64,000 nucleotides of DNA from Candidatus Saccharimonadota bacterium (GTDB lineage: Bacteria > Patescibacteriota > Saccharimonadia > Saccharimonadales > Saccharimonadaceae). Positions 33,917 through 44,707 of this stretch are shown piece after piece. The position numbers were made by a program, and so were the translations under genes. Under the pieces are notes generated by a model. It saw only the letters and a program-made list of their open reading frames with translations, was not told where the DNA came from and ran no database searches. Numbering within the stretch: position 1 is the first letter of the stretch; the number at the start of each line of letters is the position of its first letter. The DNA is taken from positions 1 through 64,000 of the forward strand of contig JAFRKK010000010.1 in NCBI GenBank assembly GCA_017431745.1, read 5' to 3'.

Positions 33917-34691
33917 ATTTTTCGGATTTTTGATAGAAGTTGGTTAGAGCCTTGGCGATAGGTTTTGGCCAGAAACGTGTGAAGATTTCGTAATCTTCTT
34001 TGGTGCGGATGCCTTGATTGATGATGTTCGTAGTAGTAGAATTTTCAGAAATGCGGTGCCCCATGAGAGGTTTTGGAATAAAGGTAAAGGCTCCGCTTTT
34101 TTTGCTGAGTTTTTCCCAGGCGTGCCAATCGCAGTTACATTCGAAATGAGATTTGAAAATGTTTTTAGGACAGTTTTTGGCAACAAAAGTGACGGCAGGG
34201 CAGCAAATGGTGCAACCAAATTTTAGAATTAGGCGTTTCATAAAAATAGAGTTCAAACTATTTTTGGCGCGTATTGGTAAAAGTAAGATGCGTTTGATTT
34301 TAAGATTAGTATTGGTGAATGTTTTTTTGTTATTACGTATTTCGTAGTAATCGGTAAAAATGATTAGCGATTTAGGATGTTTATTATACGCATTAACAAC
34401 TGACGCTGCATAGTTTTTTTCGTAAATGTCGTCTTGGTGCGCGATGGTAACTAGAGGAGTATCAGCGGCATGTATGGCAAAATCAAAATCTCCACCAATA
34501 GTAGTGTGCTCTCCTTCAACGATTTGCAAATGATATTTTTTAGCGAGATTTGTAATGTGGGAATTTTTGGTGGTGGTTGCAATAACCACCTGACTAGGAT
34601 AAGTTTGATTTAGGACGGATTTGATGCAGTTTTCTAAGTATGAACTTTCTTGATAAGCGAGAATAACGAAAGTGTGGAGTTTATTTGGCAT
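33894..34691 (-). CDS. GT2-family glycosyltransferase
   Basis: I start at ATG 34691 (MPNKLHTFVIL), which has GAGGT upstream; the longer frame begins inside the flippase gene. The product of about 265 residues has VILAYQESSYLENCIKSVL and TIAHQDDIYEKNYA, the latter a Q-D-D in place of DXD. Cys-rich CTICCPAV lies in the middle. It is in the minus-strand run with the flippase gene, which it overlaps by 11 bases. Confidence 0.82.
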   Translation of the reverse strand: MPNKLHTFVILAYQESSYLENCIKSVLNQTYPSQVVIATTTKNSHITNLAKKYHLQIVEGEHTTIGGDFDFAIHAADTPLVTIAHQDDIYEKNYAASVVNAYNKHPKSLIIFTDYYEIRNNKKTFTNTNLKIKRILLLPIRAKNSLNSIFMKRLILKFGCTICCPAVTFVAKNCPKNIFKSHFECNCDWHAWEKLSKKSGAFTFIPKPLMGHRISENSTTTNIINQGIRTKEDYEIFTRFWPKPIAKALTNFYQKSEKSNSLKNQ

Positions 34692-35913
34692 TTTTAACCT
34701 CGTGGAGTTTAAACTGTAGGAGCGAGATGTAAAGAACAACTAAAGCAAGGCTGGAAATAAGGAACGAATAGGTGGCTCCATCAATACTGAAAGATGGGAT
34801 GAGGATTATAGAGGTTATAGTTGCAATGATTGTAGCGATGAGGTAAACGTAAGTTTGGCGACGGTTTTCGTTTAGAATAGTAAGAAGGCTAGAGAGGATT
34901 AATGCTATGGCGTAGAAAATAGAAGCTAGAATTATTAGTTCAAGGGTAATTGTGTATGACGAAAGATTAAGTTGGAAAATCGTCTGGAGTAGAGGGATGC
35001 CAATGAAGAAACAAACTACGAGAGCGATTGCTCCAAATAATATCATTGATGCTAGGATTTTTTTGGTAGATGAAACGAATGAGGAATAGTCTTTTTTGGC
35101 GTGATGATTGGAAAAAGTATTAATAAATGGGTTAATTAGGTACGAGCCGACGAGCCCTAGCACTGTGGCTGGCATAATAAGAATGCCGAAGATGGCTTGG
35201 ATTTCGTCGGATTCAAAGTATGGGAGGATGTATTTTTGACAGTTGGAAAGATAAATTGCAAGAGCGGAGAAGATAAAAATTGGGAGACAAGCTTTGAGGA
35301 TAGACTTAAGATTGATGAAAGACAATTTGTTTTTGCGATCATAACATTTGCGGTAGTTGGGAAGGTCGTAAAGGAAAAAGAAGATAAGATTAACGACGAT
35401 GAGCGCGAGGATAGCTAGAGGGAGACTAGCAGTTAGGTAATCTGTGACAAAGAAGGCGAGAAGACCAAAAATGGCTTTGAGGCTAAGTGAAATACCAGTT
35501 TGGTAGAGTTTGCCTTTTTTTTGAATAGCGCCATAGAAACAATCGCTGATGGCTTCAATAATGCGGAAACCAGATAGGAGTAATACAATGCTGATTTCAA
35601 AGAGAGAAAAATGGTTGATCAAACTAAAAATGAGCAGGAATAAAAAACCAGCAAAGGAGGTTACGATACGACAAGTGAGGTAATCATTGAAGGAGAATTT
35701 ATTTTTAAAATCAGAGACCTGGAAGGATCGATTATAAAAGGTTGCAAAAGTATAAAGGAAAATGCAGAGTGCGAATGCATAAGTAAAAATGCCGGCAACG
35801 TCTAAACCGTTGATAAAGCGGACGACGATAAGAAAAAATAGAGAATTGCAGGAATTTAAAGTTAAACCGATAGCGTTCCAGACAAAATTTTTGGTATTAT
35901 TTTTGTTTGTCAT
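34681..35913 (-). CDS. Polysaccharide flippase (Wzx-like, MOP superfamily)
   Basis: The 410-residue protein has about 12 hydrophobic segments throughout and no large soluble domain, as in Wzx/RfbX flippases. FVWNAIGLTLNSCNSLFF at the start is typical of the family. It would move lipid-linked repeat units to the outer membrane face of the cytoplasmic membrane. It overlaps the DUF2304 gene by 17 bases. No Wzy polymerase is recognised nearby, although the DUF2142 protein is a large membrane candidate. Confidence 0.85.
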   Translation of the reverse strand: MTNKNNTKNFVWNAIGLTLNSCNSLFFLIVVRFINGLDVAGIFTYAFALCIFLYTFATFYNRSFQVSDFKNKFSFNDYLTCRIVTSFAGFLFLLIFSLINHFSLFEISIVLLLSGFRIIEAISDCFYGAIQKKGKLYQTGISLSLKAIFGLLAFFVTDYLTASLPLAILALIVVNLIFFFLYDLPNYRKCYDRKNKLSFINLKSILKACLPIFIFSALAIYLSNCQKYILPYFESDEIQAIFGILIMPATVLGLVGSYLINPFINTFSNHHAKKDYSSFVSSTKKILASMILFGAIALVVCFFIGIPLLQTIFQLNLSSYTITLELIILASIFYAIALILSSLLTILNENRRQTYVYLIATIIATITSIILIPSFSIDGATYSFLISSLALVVLYISLLQFKLHEVKNAK

Positions 35914-36247
35914 TTTTGTGCTCTTTGTGTTTTAGGATTGATACTTCCTGGATAAGTTTGGTAATTTGAGTTTGTTGATGACTGATAACGACAGTGAGAA
36001 AGAAGCAAAGTATAATAAGAAGAGCAATGGCTATAAGGAAAATGAAATTGGAAAGGGTTTCGAAACCGAGCCAGTTAGATAATACAGTGAGTGGTTCTGG
36101 GAAGATGGCGATTAGTAAAAAAACTATTGGCAATAGGAGCCAGGCGATGGAGCTCTTAGTTGAAATGTGGTTTTTCTTTAATGAGGCGATAATTAGGATT
36201 AATAACAAGACGGCTGCAATAGACATCTCAATTTGAATGTTAGTCAT
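35897..36247 (-). CDS. DUF2304-family small membrane protein
   Basis: I start at ATG 36247 behind GGAGAA, eight bases into the end of the upstream transferase. The product of about 116 residues has three hydrophobic helices and a charged helical tail, as in DUF2304 proteins. These commonly lie next to a dolichyl-phosphate-type GT2, as here, and are thought to assist it at the membrane. Confidence 0.78.
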   Translation of the reverse strand: MTNIQIEMSIAAVLLLILIIASLKKNHISTKSSIAWLLLPIVFLLIAIFPEPLTVLSNWLGFETLSNFIFLIAIALLIILCFFLTVVISHQQTQITKLIQEVSILKHKEHKNDKQK

Positions 36248-36950
36248 ATTTGTTTCTCCCAATGCTTAATATTATAATTGATAAAAATACGTTAATAGCA
36301 GCGTAAACGCTTTTCCAGGAATGGATGCTAGAACGACCAGTGGTGCGCTTATTCATTTTTACTGGTACTTCTTTGATTTTATAGTGACGAGATCTTAATA
36401 ACTCATAATTTGAGATAGGTTCGGGATATTCTAGAGGATAATTGTTGGTAAAAAGCTCAATGACTTTGCGATTAGCAGCGCGAAAGCCAGAAGTAGGATC
36501 GTAGATGCGTTTACCGGAGAAGAGTTTTATCGTGCCAGACAAGAAACGGACGCCAAAGCGGCGTATTTTTGACGCGCGTTGGTTATCAGAATTTTTGTTG
36601 ACAAAGCAGGAGCCGATGACAAGGTCGGCTTCTTGGTCTATAATTGGCTGGATGAGATCTTTGATGTATTCAGCATTATGTTGTCCGTCAGCATCGAACT
36701 GAATGGCGATGTCGTAATTGTTTTCAAGAGCATATTTATACCCGGTTTGGACGGCGCCGCCGATGCCGAGATTATTTAAGAGGTTGATGTGATTGTAGTT
36801 TTGCTGCTTAAGAATTTGTTCAGTATTATCTGTAGAACCGTCATTAATAACAACGTAATCATAGTGAGTTTGTAGAATAGAGCCAATAGTCCGTTCGATT
36901 GATTGACTTTCATTATATGCGGGAATGATAATTAAAATTCTAGTCTTCAT
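36240..36950 (-). CDS. GT2 polyprenyl-phosphate glycosyltransferase (DPM1-like)
   Basis: The 236-residue protein has IIIPAYNESQSIERTI, VVINDGSTDNTEQI, the donor site FDADGQHNAEYI and DPTSGFRAANRKV, which places it with DPM1/GtrB-like enzymes that load sugar onto a polyprenyl phosphate. TATAAT on the minus strand (36963-36958) is seven bases before the ATG, so this is a leaderless start for a run including DUF2304, flippase and GT2. Confidence 0.88.
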   Translation of the reverse strand: MKTRILIIIPAYNESQSIERTIGSILQTHYDYVVINDGSTDNTEQILKQQNYNHINLLNNLGIGGAVQTGYKYALENNYDIAIQFDADGQHNAEYIKDLIQPIIDQEADLVIGSCFVNKNSDNQRASKIRRFGVRFLSGTIKLFSGKRIYDPTSGFRAANRKVIELFTNNYPLEYPEPISNYELLRSRHYKIKEVPVKMNKRTTGRSSIHSWKSVYAAINVFLSIIILSIGRNKYD

Positions 36951-36974
36951 ACGGTATATTATATCATTGTTTGA

Positions 36975-38543
36975 CTAGATATGATAACAGATGATTGAAG
37001 TAATGGCGTAGACGCTTTCAAAAATGTAGAAGATATACAAAGGGTAATTTTGCTTGAGCTTGGAAGGGGATATTTTTGATGGTAATTTTTTGTTTTTACC
37101 AGTAAAGGCGAGGGGAATGAGCAGTAGGACTGGTAGGAAATATCGACCTTGAACGCCATCGATAAGCGTTTCGCCTGGTTTGGTCCATTGGGTATACATG
37201 GTGGTAAAAGTAAGAAGAGCAACTGTAATGAGTATGAAGATGGATAGAATTTTTAAGCTTTTAGAGACAGAATAATTGCTGTGGACTTTTTTGCACATGA
37301 AAGCAAAGATGATTGTGGATGGGAATAGATAGAGTGGTGATAGTGTGATATTGAACCATTCTAGAAATCCGCCGAGGGTCCCATTAAGATAGAGATAGAA
37401 ATGGGTTGAAATAGATTTTAACAAAATGGATAAGTATAGCAATGGGTTGCTAGTGAGGATGTCGCGATTGGTAGGGTCGACTTCTCCGCTGAGAGAAGCT
37501 GATAAGAGTAGCCAAGAGGCTAATATAACGATACAGATTCCGCCGATTGCGAAAATGGAAATGATTTTTTTCTTGCTGCCCCCGAAGCGTTCTTTTGGAA
37601 TAGTAAAGAGCAAGAAACAAAGTAACGCATAGACAACTTTACTAACTGATAAAATGGCGCATAATAACAAAATGATGGCATAGTGTTTTTTGGTGAATCT
37701 ACTACGGAGTGAATAAGTAGCATATAGGACAAAACTGACAAGGGCGATAGCTATAACCGTAATGAAACCGTCCGCCGAGAGAGAGGTCATGGCTTGCATG
37801 GTAATGGGCAAAAAGGCAATGAAGAAAACAAACTCTTTAAGAAAGGGTAAGAATTTGATGCATAAATATAGTATGATTATGCATGCAATACAATTGAACA
37901 GTTTAGCGAGATATGCTGTGATCAGAAAGGGAAGATGAAGGACTTTGCCGATGCCCATGCCAATAACATGTGGAGCGTAACTAATAGGATTATAGCTGCT
38001 CGCAGATGTTTTTATAAAGGTTCGGTTGTTGTTATCTGCTTGCGTGAAAAGATTGTCTGCGACATCGTAGTATGTAACGTTATTTTCTTTAAAATCACGA
38101 ACGATTTCGATATTGGAGGCTTGGTAGCTACCCCTATCATAGCCATTTTCTGATGTATCGGAGATGATTTGCCCTTCAGTAATTTCGTAGACACGGAAGA
38201 AGTGTGATTCTCCGTCTGGAGCGCGGCTAACCGGAAGAGCAAAAACATAAACTATGCCTATGATGAGCCCCAGGATGAGAAAAAGCTTTTCGATGGGCCA
38301 AGATTTACGTTTGGCGATAAGAATAATAATGCAAAGGATTGCCTCGAGCAAGATAGAGCCTAGGAGTATAAGAACAAAGGTTGTGCCAAATTTATGGTCG
38401 TTTGATGCAAAACTCCAACATAGAAAAAAGATATTAAGCAATGTAAGTCCGGTAATTAAGAGAACTGTCTTATAATTACTCTGAATGAATTGTTTAAACT
38501 GAGTTATATTATTGTGATTATTTTTTTGGAAAGGTTTACTCAT
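36975..38543 (-). CDS. DUF2142-family polytopic membrane protein
   Basis: The 522-residue protein has about 11-12 membrane helices and one large loop (about 110-190) that opens with YVFALPVSRAPDGESHFFRVYE, the DUF2142 hallmark where an acidic pair sits at a predicted catalytic site as in GT-C enzymes. Members are found in polysaccharide loci and are thought to be GT-C-type transferases; this is not experimentally settled as far as I know. It follows wzt by nine bases. Confidence 0.8.
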   Translation of the reverse strand: MSKPFQKNNHNNITQFKQFIQSNYKTVLLITGLTLLNIFFLCWSFASNDHKFGTTFVLILLGSILLEAILCIIILIAKRKSWPIEKLFLILGLIIGIVYVFALPVSRAPDGESHFFRVYEITEGQIISDTSENGYDRGSYQASNIEIVRDFKENNVTYYDVADNLFTQADNNNRTFIKTSASSYNPISYAPHVIGMGIGKVLHLPFLITAYLAKLFNCIACIIILYLCIKFLPFLKEFVFFIAFLPITMQAMTSLSADGFITVIAIALVSFVLYATYSLRSRFTKKHYAIILLLCAILSVSKVVYALLCFLLFTIPKERFGGSKKKIISIFAIGGICIVILASWLLLSASLSGEVDPTNRDILTSNPLLYLSILLKSISTHFYLYLNGTLGGFLEWFNITLSPLYLFPSTIIFAFMCKKVHSNYSVSKSLKILSIFILITVALLTFTTMYTQWTKPGETLIDGVQGRYFLPVLLLIPLAFTGKNKKLPSKISPSKLKQNYPLYIFYIFESVYAITSIICYHI

Positions 38544-38552
38544 AGTAATTTA

Positions 38553-39290
38553 TTAACTCCAGAGTTTTCTGTAGGCTTGGGCTACTTTTTCCGGTTTGTC
38601 ATTAAGCATAATTTTGCCATTTTCGATTAGAATGGCGCGAGTACAGTATTTTTCAATGTTTTCCATGGAGTGGGTGACAAGAATAACGGTTTGATTGCCT
38701 TTGATTTTTGCGAAGTAATCGTTACATTTTTGCTGAAAAGCGGCATCGCCGACGGCGAGAACTTCGTCGAGGAGTAGAATATCCCCTTTGGCGCGGATGG
38801 CGATAGAAAAGGCTAGCCGGACTTGCATACCGGATGAATAATTTTTGAGTTTTTGATCCATGAAATCATGGAGTTCGGCAAAATCAACTATTTCGTCATA
38901 CATGGTATCCATTTCTTTGTTAGAGAAGCCAAGTAAGGCGCCGTTGAGGTAGACGTTTTCACGTCCGGTTAGGTCAGGGTTAAAACCAACACCAAGCTCA
39001 ATGAATGGGATTAGGCTGCCGTTGATTTCGATTGAGCCTTTTTCAGGGAAATAAATTTTGGCAAGAGTTTTTAGAAGAGTAGATTTACCAGAGCCATTGC
39101 GACCAACGATGCCGACGAATTCATTGCGGTGGATATCGAAACTGATTCCGTTTAGGACCTTTTGTTCTTTGTAGCCTTTGATACCTTTGAGACGATTAAA
39201 AATGGCTTGTTTCAATCCCCAAGCTTTTTCTGTAGGGAGCTTAAAACTTTTGTGGAGGTTTTTGACTGAAATAACGATATCGTTTTCCAT
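38553..39290 (-). CDS. ABC polysaccharide exporter ATP-binding protein (Wzt/TagH-like)
   Basis: The 245-residue ATPase has Walker A GRNGSGKSTLLKTLA near residue 63, NYSSGMQVRLAFSIAI as signature, Walker B DILLLDEVLAVGD and the H-loop LVTHSM. It matches the N-terminal part of Wzt/TagH and lacks the C-terminal carbohydrate-binding domain of some Wzt proteins. It abuts the permease gene without a gap. Confidence 0.93.
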   Translation of the reverse strand: MENDIVISVKNLHKSFKLPTEKAWGLKQAIFNRLKGIKGYKEQKVLNGISFDIHRNEFVGIVGRNGSGKSTLLKTLAKIYFPEKGSIEINGSLIPFIELGVGFNPDLTGRENVYLNGALLGFSNKEMDTMYDEIVDFAELHDFMDQKLKNYSSGMQVRLAFSIAIRAKGDILLLDEVLAVGDAAFQQKCNDYFAKIKGNQTVILVTHSMENIEKYCTRAILIENGKIMLNDKPEKVAQAYRKLWS

Positions 39291-40109
39291 TTATATTTCC
39301 TCCGCGAATTTCTTAGATTTTTTACGGAAATACCAGGAACCCCAAATGAGTAGAATTGCAGTAATGGCAATTGGAATGAGCTTGATAACAAAATTGCCAG
39401 TACCGACATAATTCCAAGTGGTGACAGTTTCGGTAGTAATGAGCAAATATCGGACATCTTGAATGATTTGAGCGATAGGGTTAAGCAAAATGATTTTGGC
39501 GGCAATGTCGCTAGTAGATGCAATCATAGAGATAGGGTAGATGATGGGTACAGCATAGAATAAGGCTTGAGTTAACACGTCCCAAATGGAGGTAATATCA
39601 CGATATTTGACGTTAATGGCGCCAAGTAAAAATGAAATACCGAGAGCTAAACAATAGAATTCGAAGAGCACGAGGGGCGTTAGTAGCCATGTCCAACTAG
39701 GCGTGATGCCGTCTAGGAGAGCGAAAATAATAACAACGACCAGGTTAATTAGTAGATTGATTACCGCAGTGAGAGTAGCTGAAACCACTACGATGTATTT
39801 AGGGAAACAGATTTTACGGATAAGCTCGCCACGCTGGACGATGGCTTGGATACCTTGGTTGGTGCATTCAGTAAAGAAGCTCCAGAGGGTGGTACCGGCA
39901 AGAAGATAAACTGGATAATGTGGAATGTCGCCACCAAACCTGAGGAGTTTACCAAAAACTACATACAATATGGCAAACATCATAAGAGGACGGAGTAATG
40001 CCCAAAGATAGCCCAAGACTGAACCTTGATAACGGAGCTTAAAATCCGTTTTGGTCAGTTCTTTCAATAAAACTCGGTTGCCTTTGTAGGCAAAATTTGG
40101 GATAGCCAT
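39291..40109 (-). CDS. ABC polysaccharide exporter permease (Wzm/TagG-like)
   Basis: I start at ATG 40109 (MAIPNFAYKG); a minus-strand TATAAT (40122-40117) lies seven bases before it, so the upstream extension would be untranscribed. The product of 272 residues has six membrane helices and the ABC-2 signature FKLRYQGSVLGYLWALLRPL. It forms the channel for lipid-linked polymer with the adjacent ATPase. It heads an operon with wzt and the DUF2142 gene. Confidence 0.92.
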   Translation of the reverse strand: MAIPNFAYKGNRVLLKELTKTDFKLRYQGSVLGYLWALLRPLMMFAILYVVFGKLLRFGGDIPHYPVYLLAGTTLWSFFTECTNQGIQAIVQRGELIRKICFPKYIVVVSATLTAVINLLINLVVVIIFALLDGITPSWTWLLTPLVLFEFYCLALGISFLLGAINVKYRDITSIWDVLTQALFYAVPIIYPISMIASTSDIAAKIILLNPIAQIIQDVRYLLITTETVTTWNYVGTGNFVIKLIPIAITAILLIWGSWYFRKKSKKFAEEI

Positions 40110-40149
40110 ATGTTTAATTATACCATGATTTTGATATAATATATATAGC

Positions 40150-41751
40150 ATGATGAAACAGAAAAATGAACAGGGCAGGAAAAAGACGGTGCGGCGAAGG
40201 TGGCCTTGTTGGGGTATGGTACTTGGGGTAGTGCTGGCTGGGACAATTGCTGTTTTGGTGGGGCTACATATATTTATGTATAATTCGTGGGGACTTAGAG
40301 GAGTGAGGTTTAGCTATGAAACGGGATTCTATGAAGATAATATTGAAGTAGAAATGCATCCGGAAGGATTTTTGGTGACGCGGCCGGTGCGGATTAAGTA
40401 CAATATGAATGGCGACGATCTCGAAAACACAAGCGAAGAATATACGAATGCAGTGCGATTAGAAGTGCCTGAAGAAGGATATAAATTATATACGGTTACA
40501 GCGACGGCATGTGAAGATAATGGTGAATGTCTAGATCCACAAGCAGCGATTTATGTTTTAGGAAAAAATTTGAATGAAGATATAACTTTGGATATCATAA
40601 ATATAAATTGCTCGCAAGAGAATTTGTATGATTATGATAAGGGTATAATGGTGAAAGGTAGGATGTATGATGAGGGAATGATGGCTGGAGAGAAGATTTT
40701 ATTAGCAAATTACAATCAGCGTGGTAAAGCTTGGATGAGGGAGGCATTTATTACGAGAATAAATGGTGATGGTAAAATTGTATTGAGGCAGAATGTGCAT
40801 ATCGGCGTATCTGGTGGGTCGTCTTCTGAATATGATGTTAAATCTATAAAATTTTTGATGGAATTGCCAAATGGTAATTGGGGCTCGTTTAGATTACGTT
40901 CGGGTGGCCAAGATCATGATACGGGAAATATAAGATCGAGTGTAGTTGATAGATTAGCGGAAGAAAGTATGTTTGATGGAAGAACTGGGACAGAACGTGT
41001 AGTGGTATTTCTGAATGGCAAATACTATGGGATCTTTGATATGCAAGAGACTTTTTCAGAGCAAAATTTAGTAAATAGATTCGGCCTTAGTAAAAAGAAA
41101 AATGTGGAAAAAATTAGCGAGAGCGGCTCTGAAGCATATATTTTCAAGAAATTTGGACTTGAGGATGAGAATTGGGACAATTTGGATTTAGCCGAAAATA
41201 GAGATAAGATAGAGGCAATGATCGATATGGACGACTATTTGAAATATTATGCTATTTTTATAATGACAAATAATACTGATTGGCCCATGAACAACTTTAT
41301 AGCATGGCGGTATGTAAATGGGGAACACACGGACAACCAATACGAAGATGGCAAGATAAGATTTTTGATACGCGATACGGATTTAGTATATTATACGAAT
41401 GGGAATAGGATTTGGTTTGAAGGTGCAGTTGGGGATACTTTTAGGGCGATGATGGATAATGAACATAGGGGTGTAGGCTCCTCTTTTCGCAAAGTGATGA
41501 AGTCGGAGTATTATCGAGCGCGATTTATTAACTTGTTGAGAGACTTAATCAATGGGCCGTTTGCGACGGAGAATGTCTTGAGGATTATTGATGAAGAAGC
41601 GGCGAAGATTGAACATCAAGTGGAACTTTTTAGTACTGAAGAAGAGTATGAGGAGTGGAAGGGGTGGATAGAATTGATGAAGAAGGCCGCCTCTGAAAGG
41701 GAAAACCAAATACGGGAGGATGTTAAGGAATATTTTGGGGTGGAGCTTTAG
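40150..41751 (+). CDS. CotH kinase family protein, membrane-anchored
   Basis: The 533-residue protein has a basic cytoplasmic start, one membrane helix (about 20-45), then a beta-rich region and the CotH kinase domain (about 190-520) with [33 protein letters not shown] and RDTDLVYY. CotH domains are atypical protein kinases first described for spore-coat proteins; here the domain would face outward. It lies at the edge of the glycan cluster, divergent from wzm. A TATAAT at about 40134-40139 is close to the ATG. Confidence 0.82.
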   Translation: MMKQKNEQGRKKTVRRRWPCWGMVLGVVLAGTIAVLVGLHIFMYNSWGLRGVRFSYETGFYEDNIEVEMHPEGFLVTRPVRIKYNMNGDDLENTSEEYTNAVRLEVPEEGYKLYTVTATACEDNGECLDPQAAIYVLGKNLNEDITLDIININCSQENLYDYDKGIMVKGRMYDEGMMAGEKILLANYNQRGKAWMREAFITRINGDGKIVLRQNVHIGVSGGSSSEYDVKSIKFLMELPNGNWGSFRLRSGGQDHDTGNIRSSVVDRLAEESMFDGRTGTERVVVFLNGKYYGIFDMQETFSEQNLVNRFGLSKKKNVEKISESGSEAYIFKKFGLEDENWDNLDLAENRDKIEAMIDMDDYLKYYAIFIMTNNTDWPMNNFIAWRYVNGEHTDNQYEDGKIRFLIRDTDLVYYTNGNRIWFEGAVGDTFRAMMDNEHRGVGSSFRKVMKSEYYRARFINLLRDLINGPFATENVLRIIDEEAAKIEHQVELFSTEEEYEEWKGWIELMKKAASERENQIREDVKEYFGVEL

Positions 41752-41809
41752 GGCTGGACTTTTTGGGGATTTTGGTGTATAATATATGCGTTTAAAATGA
41801 TGGGGAAAT

Positions 41810-44707
41810 ATGAATAAAGAGATATTTGGAAATGATAATTGTATCAGAGTAAGGGGAGCTAGACAGAATAATCTGCGTAATCTTGATGTAGATATTCCAC
41901 GCGATAAGCTGGTGATTATTACTGGGCTGTCTGGTTCGGGCAAGTCGTCTTTAGCGTTTGATACGGTTTATGCGGAAGGACAAAGACGATATGTAGAATC
42001 ATTGTCGAGTTATGCGCGAATGTTTTTGGGTATCATGGATAAGCCGGATGTAGATTCGATCACAGGGCTTTCGCCAGCTATTTCAATTGATCAGAAATCG
42101 ACTTCTAGAAACCCACGTTCGACAGTAGCGACAGTGACAGAGGTTTATGATTATCTCCGGCTTTTATTTGCTAGAGTGGGAGTACCACATTGTCCGATTT
42201 GCCATAAGGAGGTGTCAAGACGGTCCGTTGAAGATATTGTGAACGAGGTGATGAAACTGCCACTTGGTTCAAAATGTATCTTGCTGGCACCGATTGTGGC
42301 AGCGAAGAAAGGTGAATTCCAACACATCCCAGAACAATATTCGGCGAAGGGATTTTCGCGCGTGAGAGTAGATGGGATTGTGTACGCGTTAGATGAATTT
42401 CCAGAATTGAACAAAAATGAACGGCATAATATTGAAATTGTAGTAGATAGATTTGTGCTAAATCCGGAACTTAGAACGAGAATTGCTGGCTCGATTGAAC
42501 AGGCACTTGAAATGGGGCAAGGGATTATTGAAATTTTGCGTGTAACGGATAATGCAACAGCTGTTGGGGAGGTGAGAGTAACGGTAGATAACACAGAATC
42601 GTTTGTGTTTTCGCAACGATATGCTTGTCCGGACCATCCGGATGAGTTGATCCCGGAGTTAACACCGCGGTTGTTTAGTTTTAATGCGCCAGAGGGAGCT
42701 TGTCCGACTTGTACGGGACTTGGGACACGAATGGAGATTGATCCGGCTTTGGTATTTAATAATAATTTGACGATAGCGGAAGGCGGAATTCGGCCATTTA
42801 ACCGAGTGGGACAGGATTCATGGTGGTTGAAGCGATTGATGGCTGTAGGGTTGAAACACGGGTTTAATGCACAAACGCCGATTGGCGAATTGTCTGAAGA
42901 AGTCAAGCATTTGATACTGTATGGAACGGGGGATGAAAAATATCAGATGCGGATTAGTGGATCGGGCAGGTTTGCAGACGGGACAGTTTATGAAACTACA
43001 TATGAGGGTGTAATCCCGATGCTGGAACGAAGATACCACGACCCGAAGGTGTCTGATTTTACGAAACATGATATTGAACGTTTTATGCGAGTACGAAAAT
43101 GCCAGACTTGTAATGGAGCAAGATTAAAACCGGCAGTATTGGCGGTAACGGTACATGATTTAAATATTGTAGATATGTGTAATTTGGATGTGGAAGCGAC
43201 GCTTGAAGTATTGAACCAAGATTTAGGATTTACGGAAGCAGAAGAGTTGATTGCAAAACCGATTTTGAAGGAAATTCGTGAAAGGGTGCAATTTATGAAA
43301 GATGTGGGACTCGGATATTTGGAACTAGGACGTGCAGCGAATACTTTATCGGGTGGAGAAGCGCAAAGAATTAGGTTGGCGACGCAGATTGGTTCAGGGC
43401 TTCAGGGAGTGCTTTATGTGTTAGATGAGCCATCGATTGGTTTGCATCAACGCGACAATGACAAATTAATTGCGACTTTAAAGCATTTGCGGGATCTTAA
43501 AAATACGGTGCTAGTGGTGGAGCATGACGAAGATACAATGTTGCAATCAGACTGGATTATTGATATTGGGCCAGGAGCGGGGCTGCAGGGCGGTCAGTTA
43601 GTGGCGGCGGGTACGCCGGAAGAAATTATGGCAAATCCAGATTCAATAACGGGGCGTTATTTATCGGGTGCGGAAACGATACCAGTGCCGAAGAAACGAC
43701 GAAAGGCGAAACGCGGTCAGGAACTAGTAGTAGTCGGAGCGCGAGAGAATAATTTAAAGAACATTGACGTGCATTTTCCACTTGGAGTGTTGAATGTGGT
43801 ATCTGGCGTATCGGGATCGGGAAAGTCAACATTGGTGAATTCAATTTTGGCGAATGAACTACTAGCGAGATTGCACCGAGCACAAACAGTATCAGGTTTA
43901 CACGAAAGAATTGATGGAATTGAAAACATTAATAAGGTAATCGTGATTGATCAATCACCAATTGGACGGACGCCGCGTTCCAACCCAGCGACTTATACTG
44001 GCGTGTTTACGGCAATTCGAGATTTATTTGCTGCGCAGCCGGAAGCGGAAGTGCGTGGATATAAAGCGGGACGTTTTTCATTTAACGTAAAAGGTGGGCG
44101 TTGTGAGCATTGCCAAGGTGATGGTGTGAACAAGATTGAAATGCATTTTTTGCCAGATGTGTATGTAACTTGTCCTTCATGTCATGGTAAACGATATAAT
44201 GCAGAAGCACTAGAGGTGAAATATAAAGGTAAAGATATTTCGCAGGTGCTTGATATGACGATTGATGAGGCGGTTGAATTCTTTGGTTCGATTCCTTCAA
44301 TTGCAAATAAGCTTAGAACTATTCAGGAGGTGGGATTGGGGTATATCAAACTAGGCCAGCCAGCGACCACGTTTTCTGGCGGAGAAGCACAGCGGATTAA
44401 GCTTGCGACAGAATTATCACGTCGTTCAACCGGAAAAACTTTGTATATTTTAGATGAACCGACGACAGGGCTTCATTCGGATGATGTGAAGAGGCTACTT
44501 GCGATTTTAAATAAGTTGGTAGACGGGGGAAATACGATGATCGTAATTGAGCATAATTTGCATGTGATAAAATCGGCAGATTGGATTATTGATATGGGGC
44601 CGGAAGGTGGCTTGAAAGGTGGCCAAGTAGTGGCTTCGGGAACGCCTGAAGAATTGGCTAAAACTGCGAAAACACCAACAGGAAAATATTTACGGAAGTA
44701 TTTGTAA
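41810..44707 (+). CDS. uvrA: Excinuclease ABC subunit A
   Basis: The 965-residue protein has two ABC modules: Walker [13 protein letters not shown] near 38 and [12 protein letters not shown] near 660, with signatures [12 protein letters not shown] and [12 protein letters not shown]. The second zinc module is CEHC...CPSC; the first reads CPDH...CPTC, with His replacing the usual fourth Cys. UvrA scans DNA for bulky lesions and loads UvrB. The stop shares one base with the start of the next gene, and GGGGAAAT precedes the ATG. Confidence 0.97.
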   Translation: MNKEIFGNDNCIRVRGARQNNLRNLDVDIPRDKLVIITGLSGSGKSSLAFDTVYAEGQRRYVESLSSYARMFLGIMDKPDVDSITGLSPAISIDQKSTSRNPRSTVATVTEVYDYLRLLFARVGVPHCPICHKEVSRRSVEDIVNEVMKLPLGSKCILLAPIVAAKKGEFQHIPEQYSAKGFSRVRVDGIVYALDEFPELNKNERHNIEIVVDRFVLNPELRTRIAGSIEQALEMGQGIIEILRVTDNATAVGEVRVTVDNTESFVFSQRYACPDHPDELIPELTPRLFSFNAPEGACPTCTGLGTRMEIDPALVFNNNLTIAEGGIRPFNRVGQDSWWLKRLMAVGLKHGFNAQTPIGELSEEVKHLILYGTGDEKYQMRISGSGRFADGTVYETTYEGVIPMLERRYHDPKVSDFTKHDIERFMRVRKCQTCNGARLKPAVLAVTVHDLNIVDMCNLDVEATLEVLNQDLGFTEAEELIAKPILKEIRERVQFMKDVGLGYLELGRAANTLSGGEAQRIRLATQIGSGLQGVLYVLDEPSIGLHQRDNDKLIATLKHLRDLKNTVLVVEHDEDTMLQSDWIIDIGPGAGLQGGQLVAAGTPEEIMANPDSITGRYLSGAETIPVPKKRRKAKRGQELVVVGARENNLKNIDVHFPLGVLNVVSGVSGSGKSTLVNSILANELLARLHRAQTVSGLHERIDGIENINKVIVIDQSPIGRTPRSNPATYTGVFTAIRDLFAAQPEAEVRGYKAGRFSFNVKGGRCEHCQGDGVNKIEMHFLPDVYVTCPSCHGKRYNAEALEVKYKGKDISQVLDMTIDEAVEFFGSIPSIANKLRTIQEVGLGYIKLGQPATTFSGGEAQRIKLATELSRRSTGKTLYILDEPTTGLHSDDVKRLLAILNKLVDGGNTMIVIEHNLHVIKSADWIIDMGPEGGLKGGQVVASGTPEELAKTAKTPTGKYLRKYL

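Noticed and set aside
42151-42906. Antisense frame of 251 codons opposite uvrA
   Set aside because: uvrA is unambiguous on the plus strand; the antisense frame follows from its codon bias.
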